Assembly: GCA_030490835.1 (NCBI GenBank)
Contig: CM059971.1
Span: 128,434,564-128,498,563 of the forward strand
DNA length: 64,000 bases
Source of the DNA: Annona cherimola
Lineage: Eukaryota > Streptophyta > Magnoliopsida > Magnoliales > Annonaceae
Direction: 5' to 3'
In this document: positions 1 through 11,480 of the stretch, piece by piece
Layout of the letters: every line of letters begins with the position of its first letter
How positions within the stretch are numbered: the first letter of the stretch is position 1
Translations under genes and position numbers: made by a program
The notes under the pieces: generated by a model
Seen by the model: the letters and a program-made list of their open reading frames with translations, nothing else
Told to the model about the DNA's origin: nothing
The model's database searches: none

Positions 1-3000
1 CCAAGAAAGAGACAAAGCTTTGCAGGAATTGGCACGACTCAAGCAGCATTTGCTAGATAAGGTAAAATGTGTTTGAAGTTACTAATAACTAGTAAGTTGA
101 GGAGAGAGTATTTTTCTTTTCATGTCATATGATAAGCATTCAAGTTAAGATGCTTTATTTTGTACTATGGTATTGTCTAGGAACTTGAAGAATCAGATAA
201 GATGGATGAGGACAGCAAAACCATTGAGGATCTTCGAGCTCATTGTGAGCATCAAATGGCTCAGATACTGCATTTGGAGAAATCTTTGAAGCAGGCAATA
301 TCGAGTCATGAGGAGACTAAAAGGGCCAGCAGTGATGAGCTTCGAAATTTAAACGAAATAATTAACGATCTGAAGAAAAAACTTTCAAGTTATACAAGCA
401 TAATTGATTCCAAAAATACTGAGCTGCTAAATCTTCAGACTGCTTTAGGCCAGTATTATGCTGAAACTGAGGCTAAGGTAAACCTTTATCAAGATCTTCA
501 TTTCTGTAGACTTGGTTTATTTAGTGTCTTGATTATGACTTTTGAAATTAGGAACGCCTAGAAAGAGATTTGGCGGTGGCAAGAGAAGAATTAGCTAAAC
601 TTTCTGAACAATTAAAGGTATACTGTGACTATGTAGTTTCTCATTCAAGTTCTTCTCCTTGGTGGTTTCACTTGTGGATTTCATGTCGATGAGTAGATGG
701 TGCGTTTAGATAGTGAGTTAACAACTTAACGTTGCAAATTTAGGTGGTTTCTATCAGCTTATTTGCGTGATTGCACCACATGTTGTTCTCTCTTTCCTTA
801 GTTCTTTTCCATTTTTGGTTTCATTTGTTGGCTTCTCATGTCTACAAATAGAAGGATTAGTATGTTAACCAAGGTGCCGTAACATGAGTATTTTTTTTTC
901 CCAAATATTGACTGAGTATATATTGACAAATCATAAATGCCACGTGATATTTTATGGGGTCTGTATTATTTAATCCGTCCCTGTGGGTTACAACAAAGTT
1001 TTCCTGGATGGGCCCAATTTTGATCATGGAACCGTTTACATTATTCGCAATCATTTGTTCTATCATGAGACCAAAAATCATCTCAATCAGAGTTGTGGGC
1101 AGGCCACATTTGTTTAAAAAATGATTATGCATGTGTAAATTTTTAAAAATTCTTAGATCCATTTATAGATGTATTAAAATATAATAATAATAATTTATAG
1201 CCTCATTTATCCTCATAGGAATGATGTTTTAGATGGTTTAAACGTCGAAAATATAGTTTTGAAATCAATATATCAATCAAATCATTTTTACATTCATTTT
1301 GCACATTTTTCAAATGAGGCCCATTTGTATCCTTGATTTTTGAAACTTGGTCTCCTAGCTAAACAAGTGATTCTAAATGCAGTAAGTAGAGTGAATTTCA
1401 ATTTTCATATCATCAAGGTAGACCGGATTAGACTGGGTTACGTGGAAAGCTTCAGTGTAAGCCAGTTAGATAAAAACAAATCATCATTTAATTTTCTTGA
1501 ACAAGTGATTCTGGATGCAATAGTTGGTGTGGACTTCAATTTTTGTATCATCATCAAGGTAGACCAGATTATAGACCGGGCTACAAGGAAAACTTCAGTT
1601 TGAGCCGGTTATATAGAAACCAAGCCGCTGTTTAATTTTCGGCTGTTATTCAATGATACTAAGGCTTTGTTTGGGGTTGGATCATTGTGCAGCTTTTGCT
1701 TCTAAAAAATTGAATTAGCAATTTGTATTATTGCATTACTGTTGGGATAAGCATGTAAGGGCTGTTAAAAAGCAATGCCAATGGACCCTAATCATCATCA
1801 TCATCATAAGCCATTTCCCACCTAGGTGGGGTCAGCTACATAAATTCTGTTGTGCCATTTTTGGCTATTTAAGACAAAATTTTCAGTAATTTGTAATATT
1901 TTTAAATCTTATTTAATTACTTCAATCTATGTTTTTTTAGGTCTTTCTCTCATTCTCCTACCACCTTCTACTTAGATAGACTTTGTCCTTCTAACCGGTG
2001 TCATTTTAGGCCTCCTTTTAATATGGCTAAACCATTTTATTCTATTTGCTCTCATTTTATCACAAATTGGTCTCACTTTTAGATTTTCTCGAATTATTTC
2101 ATTCATAATTTTATTTATTCTTGTTTTACCACTCATCTACCTCAACATTCTCATTTCCGCTACGTTCATTTTTTGTATATGTTATTTTTTAACTACCCAA
2201 CATTTTGCCCCATAAAGCATAACAGGTCTAATCGTAGTTTGATAAAATTTTCCTTTTAATTTGATTGGAACTCGACGGTCGCATAAAATTCTTAACGCAC
2301 TTTGTCATTTCTTCCATCCTACTTAAGTTCTATATATTGTATCTTTCTCAATTTCTCCGTTCTCTTGAATTATTGATCTTAAGTACCGGAAGTGATTAGT
2401 TCTTGTTACTACTTTCTCTAAAATCTTAATTAGTTCTTCATTCGGGTTCTCACTATTATTAAAATTGCATTTCATATATTCAGTTTTTGTGCGTCTAATT
2501 TTAAAACCATTAAATTCTAAAGCATCTACCAACCTATTCAATTTTAAATTTAGTCATTCTCTAGTTTCATCTATTATAATAATATCATCCGCAAATAACA
2601 TACACCAAGATACTTCTTCTTGGAGGTGTCTAGTGATTTCATCCATTACTAAGGTAAAGAGGTAAGGACTCAAGGCTGAGCCTTGATGCAAACCTATTTA
2701 GCTGGAAAAGTATTAGTATCTCTACTAATGGTCCTCACATTTTTAGTAGCCTTCGGTACATATCTTTAACAATATCAATGTATCTGTTATTATTTTTTTT
2801 TTCATTTTCATCACTTTCCATATTAATTTTCTTGGTACTCGATCATATGCTTTTTCTAAATCAATAAAAATCATGTATAAGTTCTTGTTCTTCTCCTTAT
2901 ACTTTTCAAATAGTTGTCTAAGTAAGAAAATAGTTTCAGTAGTTGATCTACCTGGCATAAAACCAAATCGATTTTTAGATACATTAGTTTCCTATCTTTG

Positions 3001-6000
3001 TCTATGTTGAATTACTCTTTCCCATAATTTCATAGTATGACTCATTAGTTTTATTCTACGATAATTTGCACAATTTTGGATATCTCCCTTATTTTTATAA
3101 ATTGGGACTATAATGTTTTTCCTTCATTCACTTGACATTAACTTTGTTTTTATAATCTTATTAAATAAATTTGTTAACCATGTTGCACCTAGATCTCTCA
3201 TGCACTTTCATGCCTCAATTGGTATATTATCTGAGCCTAAGGCTTTTTCTGTTTTCATTTTCTTTAGAGCTTCTTTTACCTCAAACATTCGAATTTTGGA
3301 GAAATAACTAATATTCCTATTTTCTTCTTTATTTAAACTAACATTTAATGTTAAATGTTCATGTGGGGTATCATTTAGTAACCTATAAAAAAAAAGTTTT
3401 CCATCTTTCTTTAATTTCATCATCTTTGATACGTCTAACATGTGTTAAATCTGTCTTTATTTTTTCTTAATTTAGCCAACTTAAAAATATCTTTTTCACC
3501 TTGTCTAGTCCATAATCTGTCATATAAGTTGTCATAAGTTTTGTGTTTAGTATCACTAATAATTTTTTTAGTAGCTTTTTTTTTTATAGTTTGTATTGTT
3601 GTAAGTTTGTATCATTTTTATTTCTATACTATGTTTTAAACTTTTCTTATTTATCATTTATAGCTTTTTGAACATCCTCATTCTACCACCAAGTTTCCCT
3701 ATGTGAGGATCTACGATTTTTATGTATCCCTACAATACTTTATCTTACTTCTTTTATGTTAGTTGTCATTTTATCCTACATTAATTCTACATCATCTTCT
3801 TGTATGTCCAATTTTCCTTCTTCTATCATTCTTTTACTAAAAAATTTCATGTTGTTCCCCTTTAAATTCCACCATCTAATTTTTGGAATTATATTACCTT
3901 TAGTTTTTGTTGACTTTTTTTGTGTATATATATTCATCACTAATAATCTATGTTGCATAGCTAAGCTCTCCCCTAGGATAACCTTACAATTAATACAAAG
4001 GAATTTATCCAATTTTCTAATAAGGAAGAAATCTATTTGGTTAGAATTTGTCCCACTTTTGAAAGTTATCAAGTATTCATCTCGTTTTTGAAATAAGGTA
4101 TTTGCTATAACCAAATCATATGCTATAGCAAAATCCAAAATGACATTCCTCATTTCATTCCTTATTCCAAAGTCAGAACCTCCATGACTTCTCTCATATC
4201 CTACATTCTCCTTTCTTACATGTACATTTAAATTTCCACCTCTCACAACCTTTTCTTGGTTAGGTGTCCTTTACATTATACTATCTAAGTCATCTCAAAA
4301 TTGTTTTTTGATTCTATCATCTAATCCTACTTGTGGTGCATAAACAATAATCACATTTATGACCTTTATACCTAATACAAGTTTTATTTGAATAATTCTA
4401 TCATTTACTCTATTAACATCTATAACTTTATTTATGAATTTATTTTCCATTATTTTCCCTACAGCATTTCTATTACCATCATTTCCTATATACCATAATT
4501 TGAATCCATTAATCTCTTTAGTCTTCTCTTTTTTTCATCTAGTCTCTTGGAGGCATGCTACATTAATTCTTCTCATTCTCATAACATCTACGACTTTCAT
4601 ACTTTTCTTTAAAAGAGTCCTAACATTTCATGAGGCAAAATGGATCTTGTGTTTTGATATCACATTCTTCCCTAAACCACGTCCATAAAGGCATGAGAAC
4701 TTTTACCGACTTCTGACCACAACCGGACGTTGTTGTGGCGCGTTGCTTCCGGGGAGATGCCCTAGCTACCTTGCACATTTCTCACTACATCTGGGCTCCG
4801 ATGTAGCATGTCGCTCCAATGGACCCTAACCAAATGTAAAAATTGATGTTGATGCAATGAATAAATTGCATAGTGGATTGTTGAGTCCTTTAAATTATTT
4901 TATTTTTTTTAAAAAAAAAAGGAAATTCCTAGTCACCTAGTGGGAAATTCTTATCTATGCAGAATAGCTAAAACTTCCAGGAGATCATTAATTATGAGAG
5001 GAAAGCCTCTCTGAATACAAACTCATTCTTCAATGTTGTTGTTGTTGTTGAACTCCCCTTGGTTGCCACAGCAAGTCTGCTGTGTGACTTGGGAGGTTAC
5101 AAGTTCAGTGTGTGGAAACCACCTCTTACTCTGCAATGTACGGTTATGTGCTATGGACTCAAAGTGGTTCGACCCTTCCTTGGACCCCACTATGTGTGGG
5201 GGTGCACACCGGGCTGTCCCTTTATTATTATTGCTGTTGTTATGGTCGTGGTTATTGAAAAATGAGATTCTTGGGTGGCTATATAAAACAGCATATGCAG
5301 ACAATGCCCAGTTGAACCTTCACCATGTATAACTATTTTGACCTTAATTAATAACTCATGACTATATACTCGGTACCATCTGATGATGTCCAACGCTTCA
5401 ACCCTGCTATATATACATTTTAACTTGGTCTGGTAATTCTGAGTATATGTTGGTAAATATTTCTTTTTAGATCAATGTTCATATTTAACAAATCCAAAAA
5501 TGGATGTTCTTTGGAAGGATGGTTTTTTACAGAAATCTTGTACATATTTGTTTTGAAGTAACACTGCTAAATCAATTTGACTTCTGACAAGTGGTTCGTC
5601 TACACCAAATTCTATTATTTTGAGAGGTTCAATATTTTAGTGTTTACAAGTTAACAACTAGTTGGCATTTAAGGATCCAAGCACTCTAACTTGTCATTGT
5701 ATGGCATTATCCTGTACTTATCTTATTTCTAATTTGTTCCTTTTAGGATCTATGTATTAATCAATGTTGTTAAAACCAAACTGGGTGTTGAACTGGCTGC
5801 AGACTGGTCCCTGGTTTTTCCAGTTGAACCATCTGGTTTGAACTGGTTGGACCAGTGTAGTGACTGTCCCAGTCAGACTGGTTGAATGGGCTGGTCCAAT
5901 CTGGTTTTGATAATGCAGCTATTGATTGTATCTATAGGTTATCCCAAATCCACCTTAATTCCTTCTGACTATACTTATTTTACAAATATATTGTTCTTTG

Positions 6001-9000
6001 ATCATGTACCTAATGTGTAGCACAGCAAATCATAGGCAAAATGTTACAGTTATTGTGTGTATGATCTTTTACTTTGATTAATGCTTGGTGATGACAAAAA
6101 TTTCCAAAAGCATAATCCTGTTTCTTCCATCATGCATGAATTTTATGTTCAATATTATCATTCTTCACTGATTTCTCCACTTCCCTAAAGTATTGGTCTG
6201 ACATATTTAAAGAATCATCATTTCACAGTGCTACTTTATCTGTATTTACTTTACTAATTCCTAACTTATTGTAACTGAAATTGCACTATATTCGCTTAGA
6301 TTTAGTTTTAGTAGTTCTAAAATCCTAGGATAGCTTATGAATTTACAAAAAAAATTGTCTGCAAACAACGAATACTAAGGTATCTCTTATTGGGAATGTC
6401 AAGCAAACTATCTGTAAACAGAGTAAATACATGATAGGCCCTCAGCCAAACTTTGATATGAACCTATAGGAATGTTAGGGCACATTTGGTAATGTTGTTA
6501 TAGTGGGAAAGTGGGAAAGGGAATACTTTGAAAAGTGAATGATATGATATGATAGGCGTAAAGTTGGAATAATATGGTAATTGTGTGAAAAAATTATTGG
6601 AATATAGGGTAAAGTTGGAAAAAGTAGGGTTGTTAAATAGTTAAGATATCAAATCATTTTTGAAAAAATGTGTGAGGGAGAGCTGGAAACCACATTCCCA
6701 ACATTTTACATTACCAAACGCCCCCTGAAACTGAGTGGACCTTCACACTTGTCATAATTTTTTCTTGCCTATCCTTGATATCTATTAGGTCTTTCTTTAG
6801 AATGCTTACTATTTTAATACCTTGAAGGACCTTACATATGATTTTTCCAAACATTTTTTTCTAAACCTAGATGATCTTCATTAATTACCTTAGTAGGAAT
6901 ATAACTTAATATGTATGCTCATTAAGGGTAAACAATAATGTTAAGTTCAACTCTGTTTTTTTTTTTTTTTTAATTCTAAGGATGCAAATCAAAGAATGGA
7001 GTTTGCAAAGCAAGAAAAAGAAGAGTTTTTGGCTAAGCTTTCTTATGCTGAAAAATTACTGTTGGAAGGCAAACATTCAGCTAAAAAGCTTGAAGAAGAC
7101 AACTTGAAGCTGCGTCGTGCTCTTGAACAGAGCATGACAAGGCTTAATCGGATGTCCGTAGAATCTGATTATTTGGTTGACAGGTAAGACACCGATATGG
7201 CCAAGTAATTTTTTGTTGTAAGCTGCAATTGGATCTGTTTTTCAAACTTCTTTAGTGTTAACTTGCATGTAATTTTGGAAACATTTCACAGTTAGATATT
7301 ACATGTTTGATCCTGATGATCTTGTATTCCTTGATTTAAAGGAATAATTCAGCTAGCCTTCACATTCTTGATTACAGTATAATGGGTGCTGCATAAGATG
7401 CCTTGAAAGGAGGCATCGAAGCAGATGAGCAGAGCAGTAAAACAAGAAAGAATAGAATTCAGAATTCAGAAATAGAATAATATAAAATGGCCCAGAAGTA
7501 GAGTCCATAGGTAAATAATGAAAAGGTAAGTAGACTAAGATGGTTTAGTCATGCGCAATAGCGGCTAAGAACTCCAGGACTCATGCCTTAGGAGTGAATT
7601 TTTATCAACATAGATGGAAACTGACGAGCATATTAGAGATAATGAAGATAGAGATGAAAGTGCTTAGGCTTATTAAGAACATAATCTGAAATTGACAGAA
7701 GGAACAGATTAAGTGTGAAGTAGCTTATGATTACAGTTATGATGTCAATGATGGTGGTGTGGATAGTATTCCTAAGAATAACTGACTCTTCTCCATTTTC
7801 CCTTGTTACAAGCTATATTTTTGTATTTGTTATTTTTATATGATACATGGCACCCAAGTGTTTTGCATGCGACTTTCTCTATCCAAATCAAGCTTCATTT
7901 TGCTGTCAAGGGTTGTGATCCGAATGTTGCTTTTTATTATTTCTGTTTATTAAATTTATGTGAATTCATTCTTGTGAAATGAATGCAAAGTAGATTTTAT
8001 AACACTATTATGGCTATAACGTCACACCTGGGTTGAAACTAAGAACTATTGTTCATGAATTTTCTGGATGTTATTTATTTAAAACTTTATGGTTCATAAT
8101 ATTCCCGATTTAATCTATCACTGGATAAGAGGCATACAACATACCAATGCAACCAGTCCAGATCGTATTGGTTTTTCAATGGTATCAAGCCCCCCCTTCT
8201 TTGAGATGTTTAGTGAGCTTTTGATCACATTCTTAATTAATATGGAATTTTCTGTTTCTTTTGTTATAGAACAACAATTTTGGTTATCGATTAATTTTGT
8301 TGGCAGGCGGATAGTGATCAAACTCTTGGTAACCTACTTTCAGAGAAATCACAGCAAAGAGGTAAGTGTTTGTTATTTATCAGATTTCCTCTTCCAAATG
8401 GGCATGGAATGGTGACTAGAATTGGACATGGACAGGTTCTTGATTTGATGGTTCGCATGCTGGGTTTCTCTGAGGAGGATAAGCAAAGGATAGGCTTTGC
8501 TCAGCAAGGTGCAGGCAAAGGTATCGTTAGTGGTGTCTTGGGCCTACCTGGACGCCTTGTTGGTGGCGTGCTGGGCAGTGGCTCACCATATGTATCAGCT
8601 GGTCAGATGTCATCTGAAAACCAGGTATGCTTTAACAGAATTTTCAGCCATCACCTTTTATTGTATGTTGATATCCGTCACAATTCATACATTGTTCAAC
8701 ACAACGTTTGTTTCTTTCAGTCCTTTGCAGATCTATGGGTGGATTTTCTTCTCAAAGAAACTGAAGAGAGAGAGAAGAAGGGAACTGCAGAAGTTGGTGG
8801 GGCATCTGGGAGAGCGCCGGAGGGGACTGCAAGCTCTGCAAGTGCACCATCGATTTCTGAGGAAAGGACAGTCAGTTCTAGTTTCTCTTCCAATTACCAA
8901 AGCACGAATATGTCTGCGAGTGAAATTCCTGCCCCACAGTCCATGTTCGATAGAGAGTTTTCAAGCGTCCCTCTGACGTCATCTACTACATTAGCAGAAA

Positions 9001-9053
9001 GCAGCAGCAGCAGCAGCAGCTCAAGAGCAGCAAGACTTTTTCCGAGGTCATAA
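1..9053 (+). CDS. GC4: Golgin candidate 4/3-like protein (GRAB-domain golgin), 5' part outside the window
   Basis: This is the 3' end of a gene for a Golgi-associated coiled-coil tether. Exons read from splice sites and frame are 1-61, 181-477, 552-617, 6981-7183, 8307-8361, 8436-8624 and 8721-9053; phases join cleanly into 400 residues plus stop. The first four exons encode heptad-rich coiled coil with the family segment LLNLQTALGQYYAE. Exons five and six encode the GRIP-related ARF-binding (GRAB) region, with RRIVIKLLVTYFQ, then VLDLMVRMLGFSEEDKQRIG. The last exon starts SFADLWVDFLLKETEERE and ends in a Ser-rich tail with an (AGC)n serine run. From knowledge of the family, Arabidopsis GC3/GC4 sit on the cis-Golgi and bind ARF-type GTPases through this region; that role here is inference. 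The 6.4-kb intron 618-6980 carries a LINE and SINE, yet the flanking exons look intact. GC3 and GC4 are paralogues, so the symbol is a family-level call. Confidence 0.88.
1363..1638. repeat. Imperfect tandem duplication, period about 138 bp
   Basis: Two adjacent copies begin at 1363 and 1501, each with ACAAGTGATTCT. Each runs through a TCATCAAGGTAGACC block to a CAGTTAGATA/CGGTTATATA block and ATTTAATTTTC. They differ by many substitutions and small indels, so the duplication is old. It lies in the large golgin intron, and no coding content is seen. Confidence 0.6.
1778..1791. repeat. Target-site duplication of the RTE LINE, left copy
   Basis: The 14 bases CCAATGGACCCTAA recur exactly at 4816-4829. 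The two copies bracket the LINE, marking its insertion site. Confidence 0.85.
1792..4815 (-). mobile_element. RTE-clade LINE, near full length, degenerate, antisense in golgin intron
   Basis: A 3.0-kb non-LTR retrotransposon on the minus strand, bounded by a perfect 14-bp target-site duplication. Read on the minus strand, an apurinic endonuclease domain comes first (about 4250-3780), with GGNLNVHV, RNVILDFAIAYDLVIANT and SNQIDFFLIRK. Reverse transcriptase follows: MPGRSTTETIFLLRQL and DLEKAYDRVPR near 2960-2830, the catalytic FADD motif at 2595-2584, then the C-terminal RT part near 2540-2320. The 3' end is an ATGATG microsatellite tail (1792-1808) preceded by a short hairpin-like TGACCCCACCTAGGTGGG segment, typical of plant RTE elements. 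Several frame breaks separate the domains, so it is not autonomous now. Full-length RTE elements are a little over 3 kb, so little seems missing. Being antisense in an intron, it adds no sense coding sequence to the host gene. Confidence 0.9.
4816..4829. repeat. Target-site duplication of the RTE LINE, right copy
   Basis: Exact repeat of the 14 bases at 1778-1791, next to the 5' end of the element. Confidence 0.85.
5047..5225 (+). mobile_element. Au-type SINE, copy 1
   Basis: The segment follows the Au SINE layout: a tRNA-derived head with a B-box-like GGTTACAAGTTC, then GGAAACCACCTCTTAC, a TATGGACTCAAAGTGGTTCG block, CGACCCTTCCTTGGACCCC, and the end CACCGGGCTGTCCCTTTATT. It is diverged and its start is not sharp. 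The same family occurs at 54155-54330. It sits in sense orientation in the golgin intron. Confidence 0.75.
5768..5915. repeat. Small inverted-terminal-repeat element (MITE-like)
   Basis: The left end TTGTTAAAACCAAACTGG is matched by the complement of the right end CCAATCTGGTTTTGATAA. The interior is rich in ACTGGTT and AACCAGT in both orientations, so it can fold on itself. No target-site duplication is clear. Confidence 0.5.
6478..6725. repeat. MITE with GGGC...TTTGGTAATG ends
   Basis: The ends GGGCACATTTGGTAATG and CATTACCAAACGCCCCC are inverted repeats around about 215 bp of A-rich sequence. The left flank is TTA. A matching right duplication is not clear, so assignment to the Tourist-like family is tentative. 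It lies in the golgin intron about 255 bp upstream of the 6981 exon. Confidence 0.6.
7380..7780 (+). mobile_element. LINE 3' remnant (RTE-like reverse transcriptase C-terminus)
   Basis: A plus-strand frame around 7527-7575 reads VSRLRWFSHAQ, stop, RLRTP, resembling the RWFGHVQRR segment that ends RTE-type ORFs. The block closes with an ATGATGGTGGTG stretch near 7750, like the ATG-rich tail of these elements. It is 5' truncated and broken. It lies in the golgin intron between exons 6981-7183 and 8307-8361. Confidence 0.5.
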
Positions 9054-9087
9054 CGTCTTTCCTTCTTTTTTGTTGGTGGATGTATAT

Positions 9088-9113
9088 GGGGGGGGGGGTG
9101 GGGGGGGGGGGGG
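9088..9113 (+). other. Poly-G tract (G11-T-G14) in the golgin 3' UTR region
   Basis: Twenty-five G residues interrupted by one T begin 35 bp past the stop codon. On the sense strand such a run can form a G-quadruplex. Long homopolymers are also prone to sequencing and assembly error, so the exact length is uncertain. Confidence 0.8.
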
Positions 9114-9780
9114 TGCAAAGAGAGTCGTCAATGTAGGTTTTTAGGTAATTCATTCATTTTGATTGGGCGAGAAATCATTGTGGTGGTTGTGGGCGCGGCT
9201 GTTCTTGTGCCGGTGTGTTTTATTATTACCAATAAGCCCTCTGACTGGCAGACATCTTATTTCGTTTTACCTATGTCACTGCCAATTGTCGTTGTTGGTG
9301 GATATATTTGGGACACGAACACTGACGTTCCATTGATGATTATATTTGGAACGGACACTAGGATGGAGAGCTGTACTTTTCGCTTGGGAGGGATGGATGT
9401 AGTAGCGTTTCCGGGTATCATTTTTTTTTTTTTTTTTTTGTTCCCCTTTTGGCAGGCTGGATTGCCGAATGCTGACGTAGTCCCTTCAGCGGTTCAGCCT
9501 ATCTTTTCGGATGAGAAAACGAACGTGATTCATGTCAGGGGATGGTGGATTTCAGTTTGCACCCGAGTGCGGGGGAATGGATCCAATTCAAATTTGTCTC
9601 CATCTTATTTTATTATACTAATCCATTCACACTTGTGTCCCATATTATGTATATAGCTTTCAGATGTTTTATATGATATAGTACTTGTGAATATCTGTTT
9701 CGCATGAATTTTAACATTAATTTCAGATGCAACTGGATTTTTTTTTTATTTTTTTTTAAACCTTTTAAGGGTATTGGTGC
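9114..9780 (+). other. Golgin 3' UTR and downstream flank
   Basis: The sequence is mixed and less AT-rich than the spacers beyond it. It has a T19 run at 9421-9439 and TTTATAT-type A/T-rich stretches after 9600 where cleavage and polyadenylation are plausible. No further exon is needed after the stop at 9051-9053, and the open frames seen here have no recognisable protein features. Confidence 0.45.
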
Positions 9781-9786
9781 AGTGCA

Positions 9787-10320
9787 GGGGTGTATATAGG
9801 GTTAATTTCAAACTGAACCTGACTACCCTAATCCAGTTTATAATATGATTGGGTGAGGCATTTTGACAAAAATTAATTATATATCCCTATTTGAACCGAT
9901 AGGATTTCAAAAGTGGATTGGTTTGAGTTGCATAATTGTCGACTTGACCTGGTTTCATATATTAGTGTATAATATAATAAATCATTAATAAATAGTTTTA
10001 CATTAGCACATAATACATAGAAATTAATTAAACATTATTGATTTGAAATAAATTTATTTAGTGATTATATCATTATATAAGTCATAAATTGGAAGGTATT
10101 CCTGTAAAAAGAATTAATTTTTATTCTTTCATATAAATTTATATTTTAAAATAGATTTAGTTAAACAAAATATTTTAAATATTATATTTTTATTAACTTG
10201 ATTTCTAACCCTAATCGAATCAATTTCTATAAGATTAAAATAAGGTTGGATTAAGTGTGAAAAATAGAATTCAAAGTTGGATGAGGATTTTTTTTTAATT
10301 TCACTATATATGGGTCCCAT
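9787..10320. repeat. Diverged copy of the 36036-36609 hAT-like element
   Basis: The start GGGTGTATATAGGGTTAATTT, the middle block TTTCATATATTAGTGTATAAT and the later stretch TTTCATATAAATTTATATTT occur in the same order as in the better defined element at 36036-36609. The right end is degraded. Confidence 0.55.
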
Positions 10321-10339
10321 CTATATGTGTAAAATCAAT

Positions 10340-10690
10340 ATAATAAAATGTTTCCATGATAAAATATTAATTTTTAAAGTGCTTTTTAATATCTAAATCA
10401 TCTAAAATATTACTATTATGTGGATAAATGATTCAATAAAGTATTATTACATTCTAATACATGCATGAATGAATCTAAGTATTTTTCATAATTTAAACAT
10501 GAATATATATTTTTTGAGCAAATATGGCCCATACACATACTTGGTTTGGATGAAACTTAGTTCCTAAATAAATAAATAATGTTAAATACAATGAATTGAT
10601 TGAATTTTAAATCAATCATCAATAACTTTAAATTTAAAAGAGTTACATAGGACTGTTTCTATGTAACCTGGTTACATTACATAGAAGCAG
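10340..10690. repeat. Copy of a palindromic repeat family with TTCTATGTAAC ends
   Basis: It has the blocks TAATTTAAACATGAATATAT, TGGCCCATACACATACTTGG, ATGAAACTTAG and AATACAATGAATTGATTG shared with 51256-51770 and 56320-56756. It ends in a palindromic TTCTATGTAACCTGGTTACA segment followed by TTACATAGAAGC. The left arm is mostly missing. Confidence 0.55.
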
Positions 10691-10801
10691 AATCCGCATT
10701 CAAATTTTTTATGTTGATGTAGAAATTATTTTCATCATGTGTTGGGTGTCCATTAAAATATTGAGATTTGGACCAACTATATGCCGCATCATTATTATCA
10801 T

Positions 10802-11480
10802 TAGGGGTACAACTTGGACCCGGTTGAGCTCGAACCCAGCCCCCTAAACTCGATTTCCCGCAATGTTTAAACTTGTTTTTTTCCCAACCGAGCCCAAAAA
10901 AACCCAATTTGTAAATACAATAGGTTTAGGGTTCAAGTGAACCCTAGCTCGCTCGATTTTTCATTTTGTATTTATTATAAAATATGTTATATACATGATA
11001 TTTAAACAATATTTCTTTATATTTTTGCATATTTGTATTATTTATATTTATATTTGAATATATTATAATTAAAATCTATTATTTTTATTTTTATTTATCT
11101 TTTATTTCTATCGTTTACTTTTACGTCCATTAATTTTATTCCTTTATTTTATTTTTTATGTTAAATTTTTCTAGAAATATTCTTTATATTGCTATTTTTA
11201 AAAAATTTGTAGTTTCACTCTATATTATTATGTTTACTTATCTGATTAGTTATTATTATATATTTATATAAAATTTTAAACTTATTACTCTTAAAACAAA
11301 TGCAAATTTATCAAAAAATATTTCAACCCACAAACTCAATCCGAACCCAATTTTCAAAAATAGGATAATGTTTTTAGGTTTTACAAATAAGGTTATAGTT
11401 AGGGTTAATATTTTATAAATAGAGTTAGGGTTTGGACTGAGCTGAAACCTATGTTTCACGAGCCCGAGTCCGCACCCCTC
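10802..11480. repeat. hAT-like non-autonomous element, 679 bp
   Basis: The ends TAGGGGTAC and the complement of GCACCCCTC (GAGGGGTGC) form short inverted repeats. The flanks ATTATCAT (10794-10801) and AATATCAT (11481-11488) match at 7 of 8 bases, as expected for a hAT target duplication. The interior is AT-rich and has no coding capacity. Diverged related sequence is at 34150-34740. Confidence 0.65.

Noticed and set aside
5033..5393. Overlapping open frames near 5.1-5.4 kb
   Set aside because: They come from the Au-type SINE and its microsatellite flanks.
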